From Pseudoclavibacter sp. AY1F1 (GTDB lineage: Bacteria; Actinomycetota; Actinomycetes; Actinomycetales; Microbacteriaceae): DNA of 64,000 bases. Below the pieces are notes generated by a model. It saw only the letters and a list, made by a program, of their open reading frames with translations. It was not told the DNA's origin and made no database searches. The stretch spans positions 62,001-126,000 of the forward strand of contig NZ_PSTQ01000010.1 of NCBI RefSeq assembly GCF_002931075.1. Reading direction: 5' to 3'. The translations under genes and the position numbers were made by a program. Of this stretch, positions 53,802 through 62,331 are shown piece after piece. Position 1 is the stretch's first letter, and each line of letters opens with the position of its first letter.

Positions 53802-55244
53802 ATGACTGAGGCGAGCAACTTGCAATACATCTCTACCCGTGGCGGCATGCTCGGTTCCTACTCCGACGTTCTTCTCGAGGGCCTCGCCCCGAACGGCGGG
53901 CTCGCCGTGCCGGAGCTGCTGCCCCGCTTCACGAACGAAGACCTGGAGAGCTGGCGCTCGCTCGACTACGCAGGGCTGGCTACGGCGGTGCTCGGCCTCT
54001 TCGCGACCGACATCCCGCGCGACGACCTCGAGCAGCTCACGGCGCACGCGTACGGCGAGGGCCGCTTCGTGTCGGAAGATGTCGTGCCGCTGCAGAAGCT
54101 GGATGCGCGGCTCACGCTGGTCGGCCTGTCCGAGGGGCCGACCCTCGCGTTCAAGGACATGGCCATGCAGTACCTGGGCCAGACGCTCGACTACGTGCTC
54201 GGCAAGCGCGACCGCGTGCTCAACGTGCTCGGCGCGACCTCGGGCGACACCGGGTCCGCCGCGGAGCACGCGCTGCGCGGCCGCGAGCGCGTGTCCGTCT
54301 TCATGCTTTCCCCGCAGGGCCGCATGAGCGCGTTCCAGCGTGCGCAGATGTACTCACTGCAGGACGAGAATGTGCACAACATCGCGGTCAAGGGCGTCTT
54401 CGACGACTGCCAGAACCTCGTGAAGCGCCTCGCCGAGGACATCGACTTCAAGCGCGGCAACAACATCGGCGCCGTGAACTCGATCAACTTCGGCCGCATC
54501 TCGGCCCAGATCGCGTACTACGTCTGGGCGTGGCTGCGGGCGACTGACGAGCTGTCGGCGGATGCGCGTGACGGCTTCGAGGTGTCGTTCGCGGTGCCGT
54601 CCGGCAACTTCGGCAACATCCTGTCCGGCCTGTACGCGAAGCTCATGGGCCTGCCCGTGCGCAAGCTTGTGCTCGCCGTCAACGAGAACAACGTGCTGGA
54701 CGAGTTCTTCCGCACGGGCTTCTACCGCCCGCGCAACGCCGAGAACACGCTCGCCACGTCGAGCCCCTCGATGGATGTGTCGCGCGCGTCGAACCTCGAG
54801 CGCTTCGTCTTCGAGTTGCTCGGCCGCGACGGCGGACGCACGGCGGCCGCGTGGAGCGAGCTCGCAGAGACCGGCGAGATCGACCTGTCGGTGGCCCAGC
54901 ACACGTTCGAGCCGCTCTTCGGCATCGTCAGTGGCACCAGCACGCATGCCGACCGCCTCGCGACGATCCGCAGCGTCCACGACGCATCCGGGATCACGAT
55001 CGACCCGCACACGGCCGACGGCGTGAAGGTCGCCCGCGAGCACCTCGAGGACGGCGTGCCCATGCTGGTGCTGGAGACCGCGAAGCCGCAGAAGTTCGCC
55101 GACACGATCTCTGAGGCGCTCGGCGCCGAGGTCGAGGTCGACGCGGAAACACAGGCCCTCCTCGACGCACCCCAGCGGGTCGTCGAGCTCGACGACGACG
55201 AGCAGGCACTGCGCGCGTTCATCGCGGAGCGCGTGCTGCGCTAG
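53802..55244 (+). CDS. thrC: Threonine synthase
   Basis: A 480-residue PLP fold-type II enzyme making threonine from O-phosphohomoserine. It is the longer (E. coli/yeast-like) class: YISTRGG at the start, PLP lysine in GPTLAFKDMAMQYLG (about 110), LGATSGDTGSAAEHAL, SFAVPSGNFGNILSGLYA and NVLDEFFRTG. Length and motifs are regular. TACGAT at 53767-53772 could be its own -10. A strong hairpin terminator follows at 55305. Confidence 0.95.
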   Translation: MTEASNLQYISTRGGMLGSYSDVLLEGLAPNGGLAVPELLPRFTNEDLESWRSLDYAGLATAVLGLFATDIPRDDLEQLTAHAYGEGRFVSEDVVPLQKLDARLTLVGLSEGPTLAFKDMAMQYLGQTLDYVLGKRDRVLNVLGATSGDTGSAAEHALRGRERVSVFMLSPQGRMSAFQRAQMYSLQDENVHNIAVKGVFDDCQNLVKRLAEDIDFKRGNNIGAVNSINFGRISAQIAYYVWAWLRATDELSADARDGFEVSFAVPSGNFGNILSGLYAKLMGLPVRKLVLAVNENNVLDEFFRTGFYRPRNAENTLATSSPSMDVSRASNLERFVFELLGRDGGRTAAAWSELAETGEIDLSVAQHTFEPLFGIVSGTSTHADRLATIRSVHDASGITIDPHTADGVKVAREHLEDGVPMLVLETAKPQKFADTISEALGAEVEVDAETQALLDAPQRVVELDDDEQALRAFIAERVLR

Positions 55245-55304
55245 CTGCCCGCCCGCACTCGCCTCCGCCGCGCCCTCGCCCCCGCCCGCCCCGACGGGCA
55301 CAAG

Positions 55305-55357
55305 AGTTGGCCAGATGCACCTCCCTGATCTCAGGGGGATGCATCTGGCCAACTTTT
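55305..55357 (+). terminator. Intrinsic terminator after thrC
   Basis: A 15-bp perfect stem AGTTGGCCAGATGCA / TGCATCTGGCCAACT, extended by an imperfect inner stem (CTGA-TC-TCAG), ends in AACTTTTC. It lies between the convergent thrC and YdeI-family genes. Confidence 0.88.
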
Positions 55358-55406
55358 CTCGCGGGGCGCCGCCGCGTGCTTCGCCCCGCCCGCCCGCGCC
55401 GCGCGC

Positions 55407-55979
55407 CTACTTGTAGTGGTGCTCTCCGCGGGCGGCCTTCTCGACGACATCCTGGATGCGCGCGGCACGGATCGCGGGCGTCTTGATGCCCGTGATGCGG
55501 AAGATCACCTGGAAGCGTTCCTGCTTCTTCATGGCCTCGAAGAAGGCGAGCGCCGCGGGATTCGCGTCGAGCGCCGCCTGCAGGTCGGCGGGAACCACCG
55601 CATCCTTGACTCGGTAAGCGGCGTCCCAGCGGCCGTCGGCCTTGGCTCGTTCGACCTCCGCGTGGCCGGCCGGCTGCATCCGCCCCTCCTCGATGAGGCG
55701 TGCCACGTGCCCGACGTTGATCTGCGACCACGGGCTGTTCTTCCGCCGAGGCGTGAACGCCTGCAGCATGTAGTCGTCGTCGAACCGCGCCGACTGGCCG
55801 TCGATCCACCCGAAGCAGAGGGCCACCTCGAGGGCCTCTTGCCAGGTGATGCCCGGCGCCTTCGAGAGCTTCTTCCGCAGCTTCAGGCGGACGCCGCCGT
55901 CGTCGGGACCGGCCGCGAGGAACTCCTCCCACTGCGCGATCGTGAATTCGTGGATGGGTTTGTCGGCAAAGCTCACCAT
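55407..55979 (-). CDS. YdeI/OmpD-associated family protein
   Basis: A 190-residue protein matching the YdeI/OmpD-associated family: WEEFLAAG near the start, GITWQEALEVALCFGWIDGQ cut to EALEVALCFGWIDGQ, FTPRRKNSPWSQINVGHV and the C-terminal ALAFFEAMKKQERFQVIFRI. The family is common in soil bacteria and its biochemical role is unknown. TAGGAT lies 6 nt before the ATG. The gene is monocistronic. Confidence 0.85.
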   Translation of the reverse strand: MVSFADKPIHEFTIAQWEEFLAAGPDDGGVRLKLRKKLSKAPGITWQEALEVALCFGWIDGQSARFDDDYMLQAFTPRRKNSPWSQINVGHVARLIEEGRMQPAGHAEVERAKADGRWDAAYRVKDAVVPADLQAALDANPAALAFFEAMKKQERFQVIFRITGIKTPAIRAARIQDVVEKAARGEHHYK

Positions 55980-56161
55980 GTCGTCATCCTAGGAGGGCAT
56001 CTGGCCAGTCGGCGCCGTCCAACTTCCGCGATGGATGCGCCTCACCGGTCGCCAGCCACGCGTCCCTCCCCGCTTCATCCCGGAAGTCGGTCAAGACCCG
56101 CGCCCAGCAGGAGGCTGAGCGCGGGCCTTGACCGTCGGTCCAAGTCGCCGAAACGTTGCGC

Positions 56162-57463
56162 CTACCCGGCGATGAAGCTCATGAGGAGCCGCACCGAGAG
56201 GGCGAGCACCGCGAACAAGCCGATGATGCCGAACGCGTTCTGCCACCACCTGTTGCGCATCTCGCCCATCAGCGAACGCCGGTTGGCCATGATGATGATG
56301 AGCGCGGCCAGGATGGGCGCAACCAGGATCGTCAGGGCCTGGGCGAGCACGATGAGCTCGACCGGCGAGGTCTGGAAGAGCAGCGTCACGCCGAGCCCGA
56401 AGGCCAGGATGAACCCGCTCGTGATCCGCGCCGTGAGCGTGTTCGCGGAGCCGCCCCTTCCGACGGCGTCGGACAGCATCGTGCCGCCCGCGATGGCGTT
56501 GGGGATCATCGAAGAGAAAGCTGACCCCGCGAACCCGAGGGCGAAGATGAAGCCTCCCACCGGGCCGGCCAGCGGCTCGAAGATGGCCGCGAGTCCGGTG
56601 ATCGAGGTCGCCGTCTCCTCGGTCTTGCCCAGGGCGCCTGCCGCGACGATGATGACAAGCCCCGTCATGATGCCGGGCGCGATGATGCCTGGGATCGTGT
56701 CGACGAGCGTCACGTCGCGGTAGTCCTCCTCCGTGCGGCCGCGCTCCTTCGTGCCGTATGAGGTGTAGAAGGCGGCGTTGATGGAGAAGTTCGTGCCGAC
56801 GAGGGCGACGATGAGCAGCCACGAGCCCTCTGGCGCCGTGAGGATGAGCCCCCGGCCCGCCGCGGACCAGTCTGGGTTCACGACGAACGCGCTCACGACG
56901 AAGCAGATCGCCATGAGGGCGACGATGCCGATGAGCACCTTCTCGATGACGTTGTAGATGCTGCGGATGAACAGCACGGCTGCGACGCCGAGCGTGCAGA
57001 TGGCGGTCCACATGACGGGGGAGGAGCCCTCGACGAGCATGGAGAGCCCGAGGCCGGAGCCGACCGCGTTGCCCACCGAGAAGCAGAGCGTGATGAGGAA
57101 GACGCCGACGCCGGCGACGACCCCGAAGGGCTTCCCGAGGTGGTCCTTGATGGAGGCGATGAGCGAGACCGGCGACTTGATGCCGAGGCGCACGCTCATG
57201 TCCGTGAGGAAGATCATGAGCACCGTCGAGACGGCGATGACCCAGATGAGCGTGTACTGGTACGAGCTTCCCGCCTGGACGGCGGTGGTGAGGTTGCCCG
57301 GGCCGAACTGCCAGGCGCCCGCGACGAACGCGGGGCCGATGAGGGCCAGCTGCTGCCAGAAGCGGCGGCGAGTGCGGCTGGATTCGACGATCGTGCGGAC
57401 TGCTTCGGTCGAGATGCGCGCGTGGCCTGTGCCCGGCGTCGAGTGGAGGCGTGTGTCGCCCAT
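56162..57463 (-). CDS. Nramp-related membrane transporter lacking canonical metal ligands
   Basis: A 433-residue protein with about eleven helices and the Nramp fold. The TM1 motif, normally DPGN, reads FGPGN in GAWQFGPGNLTTAVQAGSSYQ cut to WQFGPGNLTTAVQAGSS, and the TM6 region, normally MPH, reads NFSINAAFYTSYGTK. The Asp and Met that bind Mn/Fe in true Nramp proteins are therefore missing, and the substrate is probably not Mn(II). AAGGAG precedes the ATG. It lies downstream of a DHDPS-family enzyme with a terminator between them; a shared catabolic role is possible. Confidence 0.8.
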   Translation of the reverse strand: MGDTRLHSTPGTGHARISTEAVRTIVESSRTRRRFWQQLALIGPAFVAGAWQFGPGNLTTAVQAGSSYQYTLIWVIAVSTVLMIFLTDMSVRLGIKSPVSLIASIKDHLGKPFGVVAGVGVFLITLCFSVGNAVGSGLGLSMLVEGSSPVMWTAICTLGVAAVLFIRSIYNVIEKVLIGIVALMAICFVVSAFVVNPDWSAAGRGLILTAPEGSWLLIVALVGTNFSINAAFYTSYGTKERGRTEEDYRDVTLVDTIPGIIAPGIMTGLVIIVAAGALGKTEETATSITGLAAIFEPLAGPVGGFIFALGFAGSAFSSMIPNAIAGGTMLSDAVGRGGSANTLTARITSGFILAFGLGVTLLFQTSPVELIVLAQALTILVAPILAALIIIMANRRSLMGEMRNRWWQNAFGIIGLFAVLALSVRLLMSFIAG

Positions 57464-57622
57464 GGGGGTCTCCTTCGTGGAGTGCGGCTCAGCGGATGCT
57501 GTGCATCCGGCCGCGAAGTCGTCATTGACTTGGAGGGCGCGCAGGTTGGGGGAACCGGCGCGACCAGAGCCGCTTCTGGGCGGCGTGTGTCGTCGATCGT
57601 CGAGCAGTCGACGTCAAGCGTA

Positions 57623-57650
57623 GGGGCAGCGACCCTGTTGTCGCTGCCCC
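57623..57650 (-). terminator. Hairpin between the DHDPS-family and Nramp-like genes
   Basis: A perfect 11-bp stem GGGGCAGCGAC / GTCGCTGCCCC with a 6-nt loop lies 6 bp beyond the stop of the upstream gene. It should reduce read-through into the transporter gene, 160 bp further on. Confidence 0.7.
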
Positions 57651-57656
57651 TCCCTG

Positions 57657-58592
57657 CTAGGAAGCGACCGTGACTCGGTCGAGCCCGGCGAGAGCAAACG
57701 CCTCGGCGATCTCGCGGTCCGCGCCGTCGGCGAGCGGCAGCAGCGGGGTGCGCACGGTCGCGTGGTCGAGGATGCCCCGGTGCACAAGGCCCCACTTGAG
57801 TGCAACTGTGCCTTCCATGTGCGAGCCGCGGTGGTACACGTTCTTCGTGACGGGCAGGAGGCGCTCGTGGATCTCGTGCGCACGGTCGTAGTCGTGCGCC
57901 TTGCCTGCCTCGATGAGCTCGACAAGTGCCTCGGGAGCGATGTTGCCGTAGCCGACGAGCAGGCCGTCGACATCGAACATCGTGGGCAGCAGGTACTCGT
58001 CGTGACAGGAGAGGATCTGCAACTCCGGGTAGGCGGCGCGCAGCGCGGGGATCTCGGTGTACCAGCGGCGCATGTTGCGCACGCCGTTCTTCGTCGCGAA
58101 CACACCCTCCTGGCCTGCGATCTCGAGCTGCGTGTCGAGGTTGTAGCTGGCCTTCGTGTTGTCGGGGTACTGGAAGAGGATCAGCGGGAGTCCACTCTCT
58201 TCGTAGATGTCCCGGTACCGCGTCTGCGGTGCGCCGTCCTGGTAGCCGAAGCGCAGCCATCCGTGGGACGGGTAGACGAGGCCGGCGGACGCGCCAGCAT
58301 CCACTGCCCGCTTGGCTTCTTCGGCGGCGACGGCGTTGCCCTCCTGGGTGATGCCGGCGACGATCGGGATGCGGGAGTCGACCGACTCGCGGAAGGCCGT
58401 GATGACCTTGGCCTGCTCGGTCTGCGTGAGGAACGTGCCCTCGCCGGCGTGGCCGAGGACGACGAGGCTCTTGACCCCGTCGACGGAGCCGAGCCAGGAG
58501 CCGAGGCGCTGGATGGCGTCGTAGTCGACGGCTCCATCCTCGGTGAAGGGCGTGACGGGGGCGGGGGAAAGGCCGCGGAGATCGATCGACAT
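57657..58592 (-). CDS. Dihydrodipicolinate synthase / N-acetylneuraminate lyase family enzyme
   Basis: A 311-residue class I aldolase-type lyase. The Schiff-base lysine is in VFATKNGVRN, the proton-relay Tyr in LILFQYPDN and the substrate loop in LGHAGEGTFL (GHAGE replaces the GTTGE of lysine-pathway DapA), so this is a catabolic family member, not housekeeping DapA. Substrates of such enzymes are 2-keto-3-deoxy sugar acids, hydroxyproline products or related keto acids. AAGGAAG precedes the ATG. LacI-type operators lie upstream and the divergent lacI gene is the probable regulator. Confidence 0.87.
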   Translation of the reverse strand: MSIDLRGLSPAPVTPFTEDGAVDYDAIQRLGSWLGSVDGVKSLVVLGHAGEGTFLTQTEQAKVITAFRESVDSRIPIVAGITQEGNAVAAEEAKRAVDAGASAGLVYPSHGWLRFGYQDGAPQTRYRDIYEESGLPLILFQYPDNTKASYNLDTQLEIAGQEGVFATKNGVRNMRRWYTEIPALRAAYPELQILSCHDEYLLPTMFDVDGLLVGYGNIAPEALVELIEAGKAHDYDRAHEIHERLLPVTKNVYHRGSHMEGTVALKWGLVHRGILDHATVRTPLLPLADGADREIAEAFALAGLDRVTVAS

Positions 58593-58675
58593 CTTGTCTT
58601 CCTTTGCTCATCGTTGAGGTGGTGGGTCCCGGCCGTCGCGAGCTGGCGGTGCTTCTGCTTCTGCACTTGCGTTTT

Positions 58676-58721
58676 GCAAACGTTTGCGGGAACGATTGCA
58701 AGTCTTGATGCAAACGTTTCC
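58676..58721. promoter_or_regulatory. Cluster of LacI-type operators
   Basis: A perfect GCAAACGTTTGC (58676-58687), a near copy GCAAACGTTTCC (58710-58721) and a degenerate site between them (GGAACGATTGCAA) lie in the divergent region between the DHDPS-family gene and lacI. The central CG and flanking AA/TT are typical for the LacI/GalR family. Spacing of 34 bp between centres, about three helical turns, would allow cooperative binding. Confidence 0.82.
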
Positions 58722-58788
58722 ACTGTCAACCCCCGGATCCTGAGATTCCTGCCGGAGGAGCGTCAGCGCCCGGGATACACTCCTCCGC

Positions 58789-59832
58789 ATGAGGCGAAAC
58801 GACAGTGCTGTTGCCCCCGGTGCGGGCGAGCGTCGAGTCGTGACCCTCAAGCAGGTCGCCGCGGAAGCAGGTGTCAGCATCTCGACGGTCAGCCGCATCC
58901 TCGACGAACGCGCCGCCCAATCGCAGTCGGTGACGGCCGTGCGCGTCCGCGAGATCGCGAACGAGCTCGGCTACCGGCGCAACGTCTTCGCGTCCCAGCT
59001 CCGCCGCGGGTCCACCAGTACCATCGGCGTGCTCGTGCCGCGCCTCAGCGACACGGTCATGGCGCTCATGTACGAAGCGATCGAGCGCGCCGCGGCCGCA
59101 CGAGGCTACGTCGCCGTCGTCGCGACGACGGGCGACGATGCCGAAGGCGAGCAGCGCGCAGCCCAAGTGCTCCTCGACCGCAACGTCGACGCGCTCATCA
59201 TCGCCTCATCGCGCCGTGTCGACAGCTTCCCCCAGTCGCTGCAGGAGTCAGGCATCCCGCTCGCGCTCGTGCTGCGCACCGACGGGGTGAGCCCCTCCTC
59301 TCTCGGCGACGACGAGGTCGGCGGCTACCTCGCCGTGCGCCACCTCATCGACCTCGGGCACCGCGACATCGCGCTCGTCACCGGACCGGACTTCACCTCC
59401 AGTGCCCGCGACCGTCTCGCCGGGGCCCTGCGAGCGGCGCGCGAGGCCCACGTCGAGATCCCGGAGCATCGCATCGCGGGCGACGGCTTCCGCATCGAGC
59501 ATGGCGCTGCCGCGGCCGAGCGCATCCTGAACGCCACCAATGTGCCGCCGACCGCCATCTTCGCCGCCAACGACAACCTCGCCCTCGGCGTCATGGCCGC
59601 CTCGCACCGCCACGGCCTGCGCATCGGCACCGACCTGGCGCTCGTCGGTTACAACGACGTCCCTCTCGCCGAGGCGCTGCCCGTGCCGCTCACTTCGGTG
59701 CGCACTTCGTTCGACCAGATCGCGACGACGGCACTCGAGCTGCTGCTGACGCCCGGGGTCGGGCCAGCCATCCGGCGCGCGATGCCGACCCTCATCCCGC
59801 GAGCATCCAGCTGCCCGCCACCGCACCGCTGA
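58789..59832 (+). CDS. LacI family transcriptional regulator
   Basis: A 347-residue regulator: helix-turn-helix and hinge at about 18-75 (TLKQVAAEAGVSISTVSRIL), and a periplasmic-binding-protein-like effector domain (TIGVLVPRLSDTVMALMYEA; IIASSRRVD; AIFAANDNLALG; LALVGYNDVPLAEAL). The 16-residue N-terminal extension is not conserved. TACACT lies 7 nt before the ATG. The operators at 58676-58721 point to repression of the divergent DHDPS-family gene and autoregulation. Confidence 0.92.
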   Translation: MRRNDSAVAPGAGERRVVTLKQVAAEAGVSISTVSRILDERAAQSQSVTAVRVREIANELGYRRNVFASQLRRGSTSTIGVLVPRLSDTVMALMYEAIERAAAARGYVAVVATTGDDAEGEQRAAQVLLDRNVDALIIASSRRVDSFPQSLQESGIPLALVLRTDGVSPSSLGDDEVGGYLAVRHLIDLGHRDIALVTGPDFTSSARDRLAGALRAAREAHVEIPEHRIAGDGFRIEHGAAAAERILNATNVPPTAIFAANDNLALGVMAASHRHGLRIGTDLALVGYNDVPLAEALPVPLTSVRTSFDQIATTALELLLTPGVGPAIRRAMPTLIPRASSCPPPHR

Positions 59833-59871
59833 GGCTCCGGGCCGCCGCAGCTTCCGCTTCCGAGGTGGCCC

Positions 59872-59949
59872 TGACCAACATCAGTGCAAAATCGGGGCTT
59901 CCTGGGGCGTAACGGCACATTCGGGCGTTTATTGCACTGATGTTGGACA
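59872..59949. repeat. 78-bp palindromic element, copy 5
   Basis: Left arm TGACCAACATCAGTGCAAA; right arm, opposite strand, TGTCCAACATCAGTGCAAT. It lies between the convergent lacI and tetR genes, 39 bp after the former and 70 bp after the latter, in a terminator position. Confidence 0.88.
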
Positions 59950-60019
59950 GAGCCTGGCCAGAGCTTGACTCGAATGGCTCGGCGGGCAAGCGCTGCGCAG
60001 CGTTACTCCGCTGCTCGCG

Positions 60020-60574
60020 TCAGTCGTCGAGCAGGTCGAGGAGGGTTCGGATGATCGCCTCGCGCTCCTCGTCGCTCGGCAGGAGCTTCGCCGCTTCCGG
60101 CAGGCTCTCGCGCGACTCGGTGACAAACGACGTCGAGTGGTAGAGGCCGTCGCCGAGGAGCTTCGTCATGTGCGCGACGAGGGGGCTGCCGGTCGACTCG
60201 AGGATCGTGTCGTGCCACGAGCGTTCGAGTTCGAGGATGGCGCGGGTCGCGCCCTGGTTGCCGTTGCGGGAGAGGTTCATGACGGCGAGCCAGGCGGTGT
60301 CGAGCTCGTCGCCGACGGAGCTGCTCATCTCGATGAAATGGCGGACGGTGGTCGCGGCATCACCCTGCAGCTGGTCCGCGCTTGCACGGGCCATGCCTGC
60401 GAAGCGCGCGATGAGCGCGTCTGCCAGCGCTTCCTTCGAGGGGAAGTGGTAGATGAGACCACCCTTCGAGACGCTGGCGATGCGGGCAACGGCGTCGAGG
60501 GTGGTCGCGGCGACGCCCACTGTGGTCAGTGACTCCTCGTAGGCGTCGAGGATCTTCTCTCTGGCGGAGCTCAT
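60020..60574 (-). CDS. TetR family transcriptional repressor
   Basis: A 184-residue regulator: TetR helix-turn-helix at about 22-48 (TTLDAVARIASVSKGGLIYH), then a helical ligand domain with no known subfamily motif. The ATG at 60574 follows TAGGAT by 7 nt; an ATG three codons earlier lies within the hexamer itself and is less likely. It is divergent from an MFS exporter gene, with an operator overlapping both promoters, the standard arrangement for a drug-responsive repressor. Confidence 0.9.
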   Translation of the reverse strand: MSSAREKILDAYEESLTTVGVAATTLDAVARIASVSKGGLIYHFPSKEALADALIARFAGMARASADQLQGDAATTVRHFIEMSSSVGDELDTAWLAVMNLSRNGNQGATRAILELERSWHDTILESTGSPLVAHMTKLLGDGLYHSTSFVTESRESLPEAAKLLPSDEEREAIIRTLLDLLDD

Positions 60575-60590
60575 GGCCGACATCCTACAG

Positions 60591-60620
60591 TTGCCAACTG
60601 TACCGGCTGGTCGGTATAGT
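60591..60620. promoter_or_regulatory. tetR-MFS divergent promoter with TetR-type operator
   Basis: TTGCCA (60591-60596), an 18-bp spacer and TATAGT (60615-60620) form the MFS promoter. The dyad TACCG-GCTGGT-CGGTA (60601-60616), extended to CTGTACCG / CGGTATAG with one mismatch, lies over it. This matches the common TetR/QacR half-site pattern. Binding would block both directions. Confidence 0.75.
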
Positions 60621-60628
60621 CCTCTCTT

Positions 60629-62149
60629 ATGACCACACTGATCGAACAGCGCGCAGGCCGGAAGGAATGGCTCGGCCTCGCGGTGCTGATGCTCCCCGTC
60701 CTCCTCGTGTCGATCGACAACACGGTCCTCAGCTTCGCCCTTCCCTACATCGCGCTCGACCTCGAGCCGAGCGCCGCGATGCAGCTCTGGATCATCGACA
60801 TCTACCCGCTTGTCCTTGCGGGGCTCCTCGTCACGATGGGCTCGTTCGGCGACCGCATCGGCCGCCGCAAGCTGCTGCTCATCGGATCCACGGGCTTCGC
60901 GCTCGTCTCCGTGCTTGCGGCGTTCTCCGTCTCGGCCGAGATGCTGCTGCTGTCACGCCTGCTGCTCGGCGTATTCGGCGCCATGATCATGCCCTGCACG
61001 CTCTCGCTGCTCCGTGGCATGTTCCACGACCGCGCGCAGCGCCGCCTCGCCATCGCGATCTGGGCGACCGGCTTCTCGGCGGGCACGGCCATCGGGCCGA
61101 TCGTCGGCGGTGTGCTCCTCGAGCACTTCCACTGGGGATCCGTGTTCCTCATCGCCGTGCCGTTCCTGCTGCCGCTCCTGATCTTCGCGCCGCTGCTCGT
61201 CACCGAGTCGCGCGACCCGAACCCCGGCCCCATCGACGTGCCCGCGATCCTGCTCTCCATGGCGGCGCTCGCGCCGATCGTCTTCGCCATCAAGCACACC
61301 GCGACTGACGGCCTCGACTTCATCTCGGTCGGCGCGCTCCTCGTCGGCCTGCTGTCCGGCTGGCTGTTCGTGCGGCGCCTCCTCAAGCAGGAGAACCCGA
61401 TCCTCGACATGCGTCTCTTCGCGGTGCCCGCCTTCACCGGCTCGGTGCTCGTGAACCTCGTGAGTGTCGTCGCGCTGGTCGGGCTGCTCTTCTTCCTGTC
61501 GCAGCACCTCCAGCTCATCCTCGGCCTCACGCCGCTGCAGGCCGGTCTCATGCTGCTGCCCGGAACGGTCATGATGATCGTCGCCGGCCTCCTCATCGTG
61601 CGCGTCGTGCGCCGCGTGAAGGTGCACATCGCCATGGCGTTCGGCCTCGGCCTCGCGTTCCTCGCCTACCTGTCGCTTGCGATCACGGGCGGCTCCGCCC
61701 CGCTGTGGATGCTCGTGGCGGCGTTCACGCTGCTCGCGGCGGGAATCGCCATCGCCGAGACGCTCTCGAACGACGTCATCATCGCGAGCGTTCCGCCGGC
61801 GAAGGCCGGCGCGGCTTCCGCCGTGTCGGAGACGGCGTACGAGGTGGGCGCGGTGCTCGGCACGAGCGTCCTCGGCGGCGTGCTGACGGCGAGCTACCGT
61901 TCCGGCATGGTTGTGCCGGAAGGTGCAACGGCCGAGCAGGCTCACGCCGCCCGCGAGACGCTCGCTGGCGCCGTGAACGTCTCGAGCGAGCTTGAAGCGA
62001 GCGGCATGACGTCGCAGGCCCAGACCCTGCTTGACTCGGCGTTCCACGCCTTCGACGCGGGCAGCACGGTCACGTCGGCGGTTGGTGCCGTGCTCATGGT
62101 CGGCGCGATCTTCCTCGCGCTGCGCATGGTCGGCAAGGCCTCGGCGTAG
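60629..62149 (+). CDS. MFS drug:proton antiporter, DHA2 (14-TM) family
   Basis: A 506-residue exporter with fourteen predicted helices. Motif A is GSFGDRIGRRKLLL, motif D1 is LLVSIDNTVLSFALP, and motif C in TM5 is GFSAGTAIGPIVGG, diagnostic of antiporters. This is the QacA/SmvA/LfrA-like group, exporting cationic drugs or antiseptics. Pairing with the divergent TetR gene supports an inducible efflux role. The actual substrate is not known. The 182 bp to pfkA show no terminator that I can define. Confidence 0.9.
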   Translation: MTTLIEQRAGRKEWLGLAVLMLPVLLVSIDNTVLSFALPYIALDLEPSAAMQLWIIDIYPLVLAGLLVTMGSFGDRIGRRKLLLIGSTGFALVSVLAAFSVSAEMLLLSRLLLGVFGAMIMPCTLSLLRGMFHDRAQRRLAIAIWATGFSAGTAIGPIVGGVLLEHFHWGSVFLIAVPFLLPLLIFAPLLVTESRDPNPGPIDVPAILLSMAALAPIVFAIKHTATDGLDFISVGALLVGLLSGWLFVRRLLKQENPILDMRLFAVPAFTGSVLVNLVSVVALVGLLFFLSQHLQLILGLTPLQAGLMLLPGTVMMIVAGLLIVRVVRRVKVHIAMAFGLGLAFLAYLSLAITGGSAPLWMLVAAFTLLAAGIAIAETLSNDVIIASVPPAKAGAASAVSETAYEVGAVLGTSVLGGVLTASYRSGMVVPEGATAEQAHAARETLAGAVNVSSELEASGMTSQAQTLLDSAFHAFDAGSTVTSAVGAVLMVGAIFLALRMVGKASA

Positions 62150-62331
62150 CTCGCGGCGGGGCCGGGAAATCGGCAGAAATCGCGCCAGACACCCGGACCC
62201 GGTACTGTCGCAGTCGAGCCGTCTTCCAACGCAGGAATCCGCTTCTGCATTGAATTCGTTCCGCAGTGGGTGGGCTACTCAACCGTGATGGCTGTTTGCG
62301 TGTATTGCCACACCCAGAGGAGAACGAACGC

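Noticed and set aside
55990-56020. Second copy of the thrC terminator words (GCATCTGGCCA)
   Set aside because: Only about 11 bp match and no stem forms; probably chance or a remnant.
57762-59912. 716-codon plus-strand frame across the DHDPS-family and lacI genes
   Set aside because: It overlaps two well-supported genes in other frames and contains no domain.
62206-62260. Possible sixth copy of the 78-bp element before pfkA
   Set aside because: TTCCAACGCAGGAATCC and TTCTGCATTGAATTCG resemble the arms only loosely, and length and pairing do not fit.
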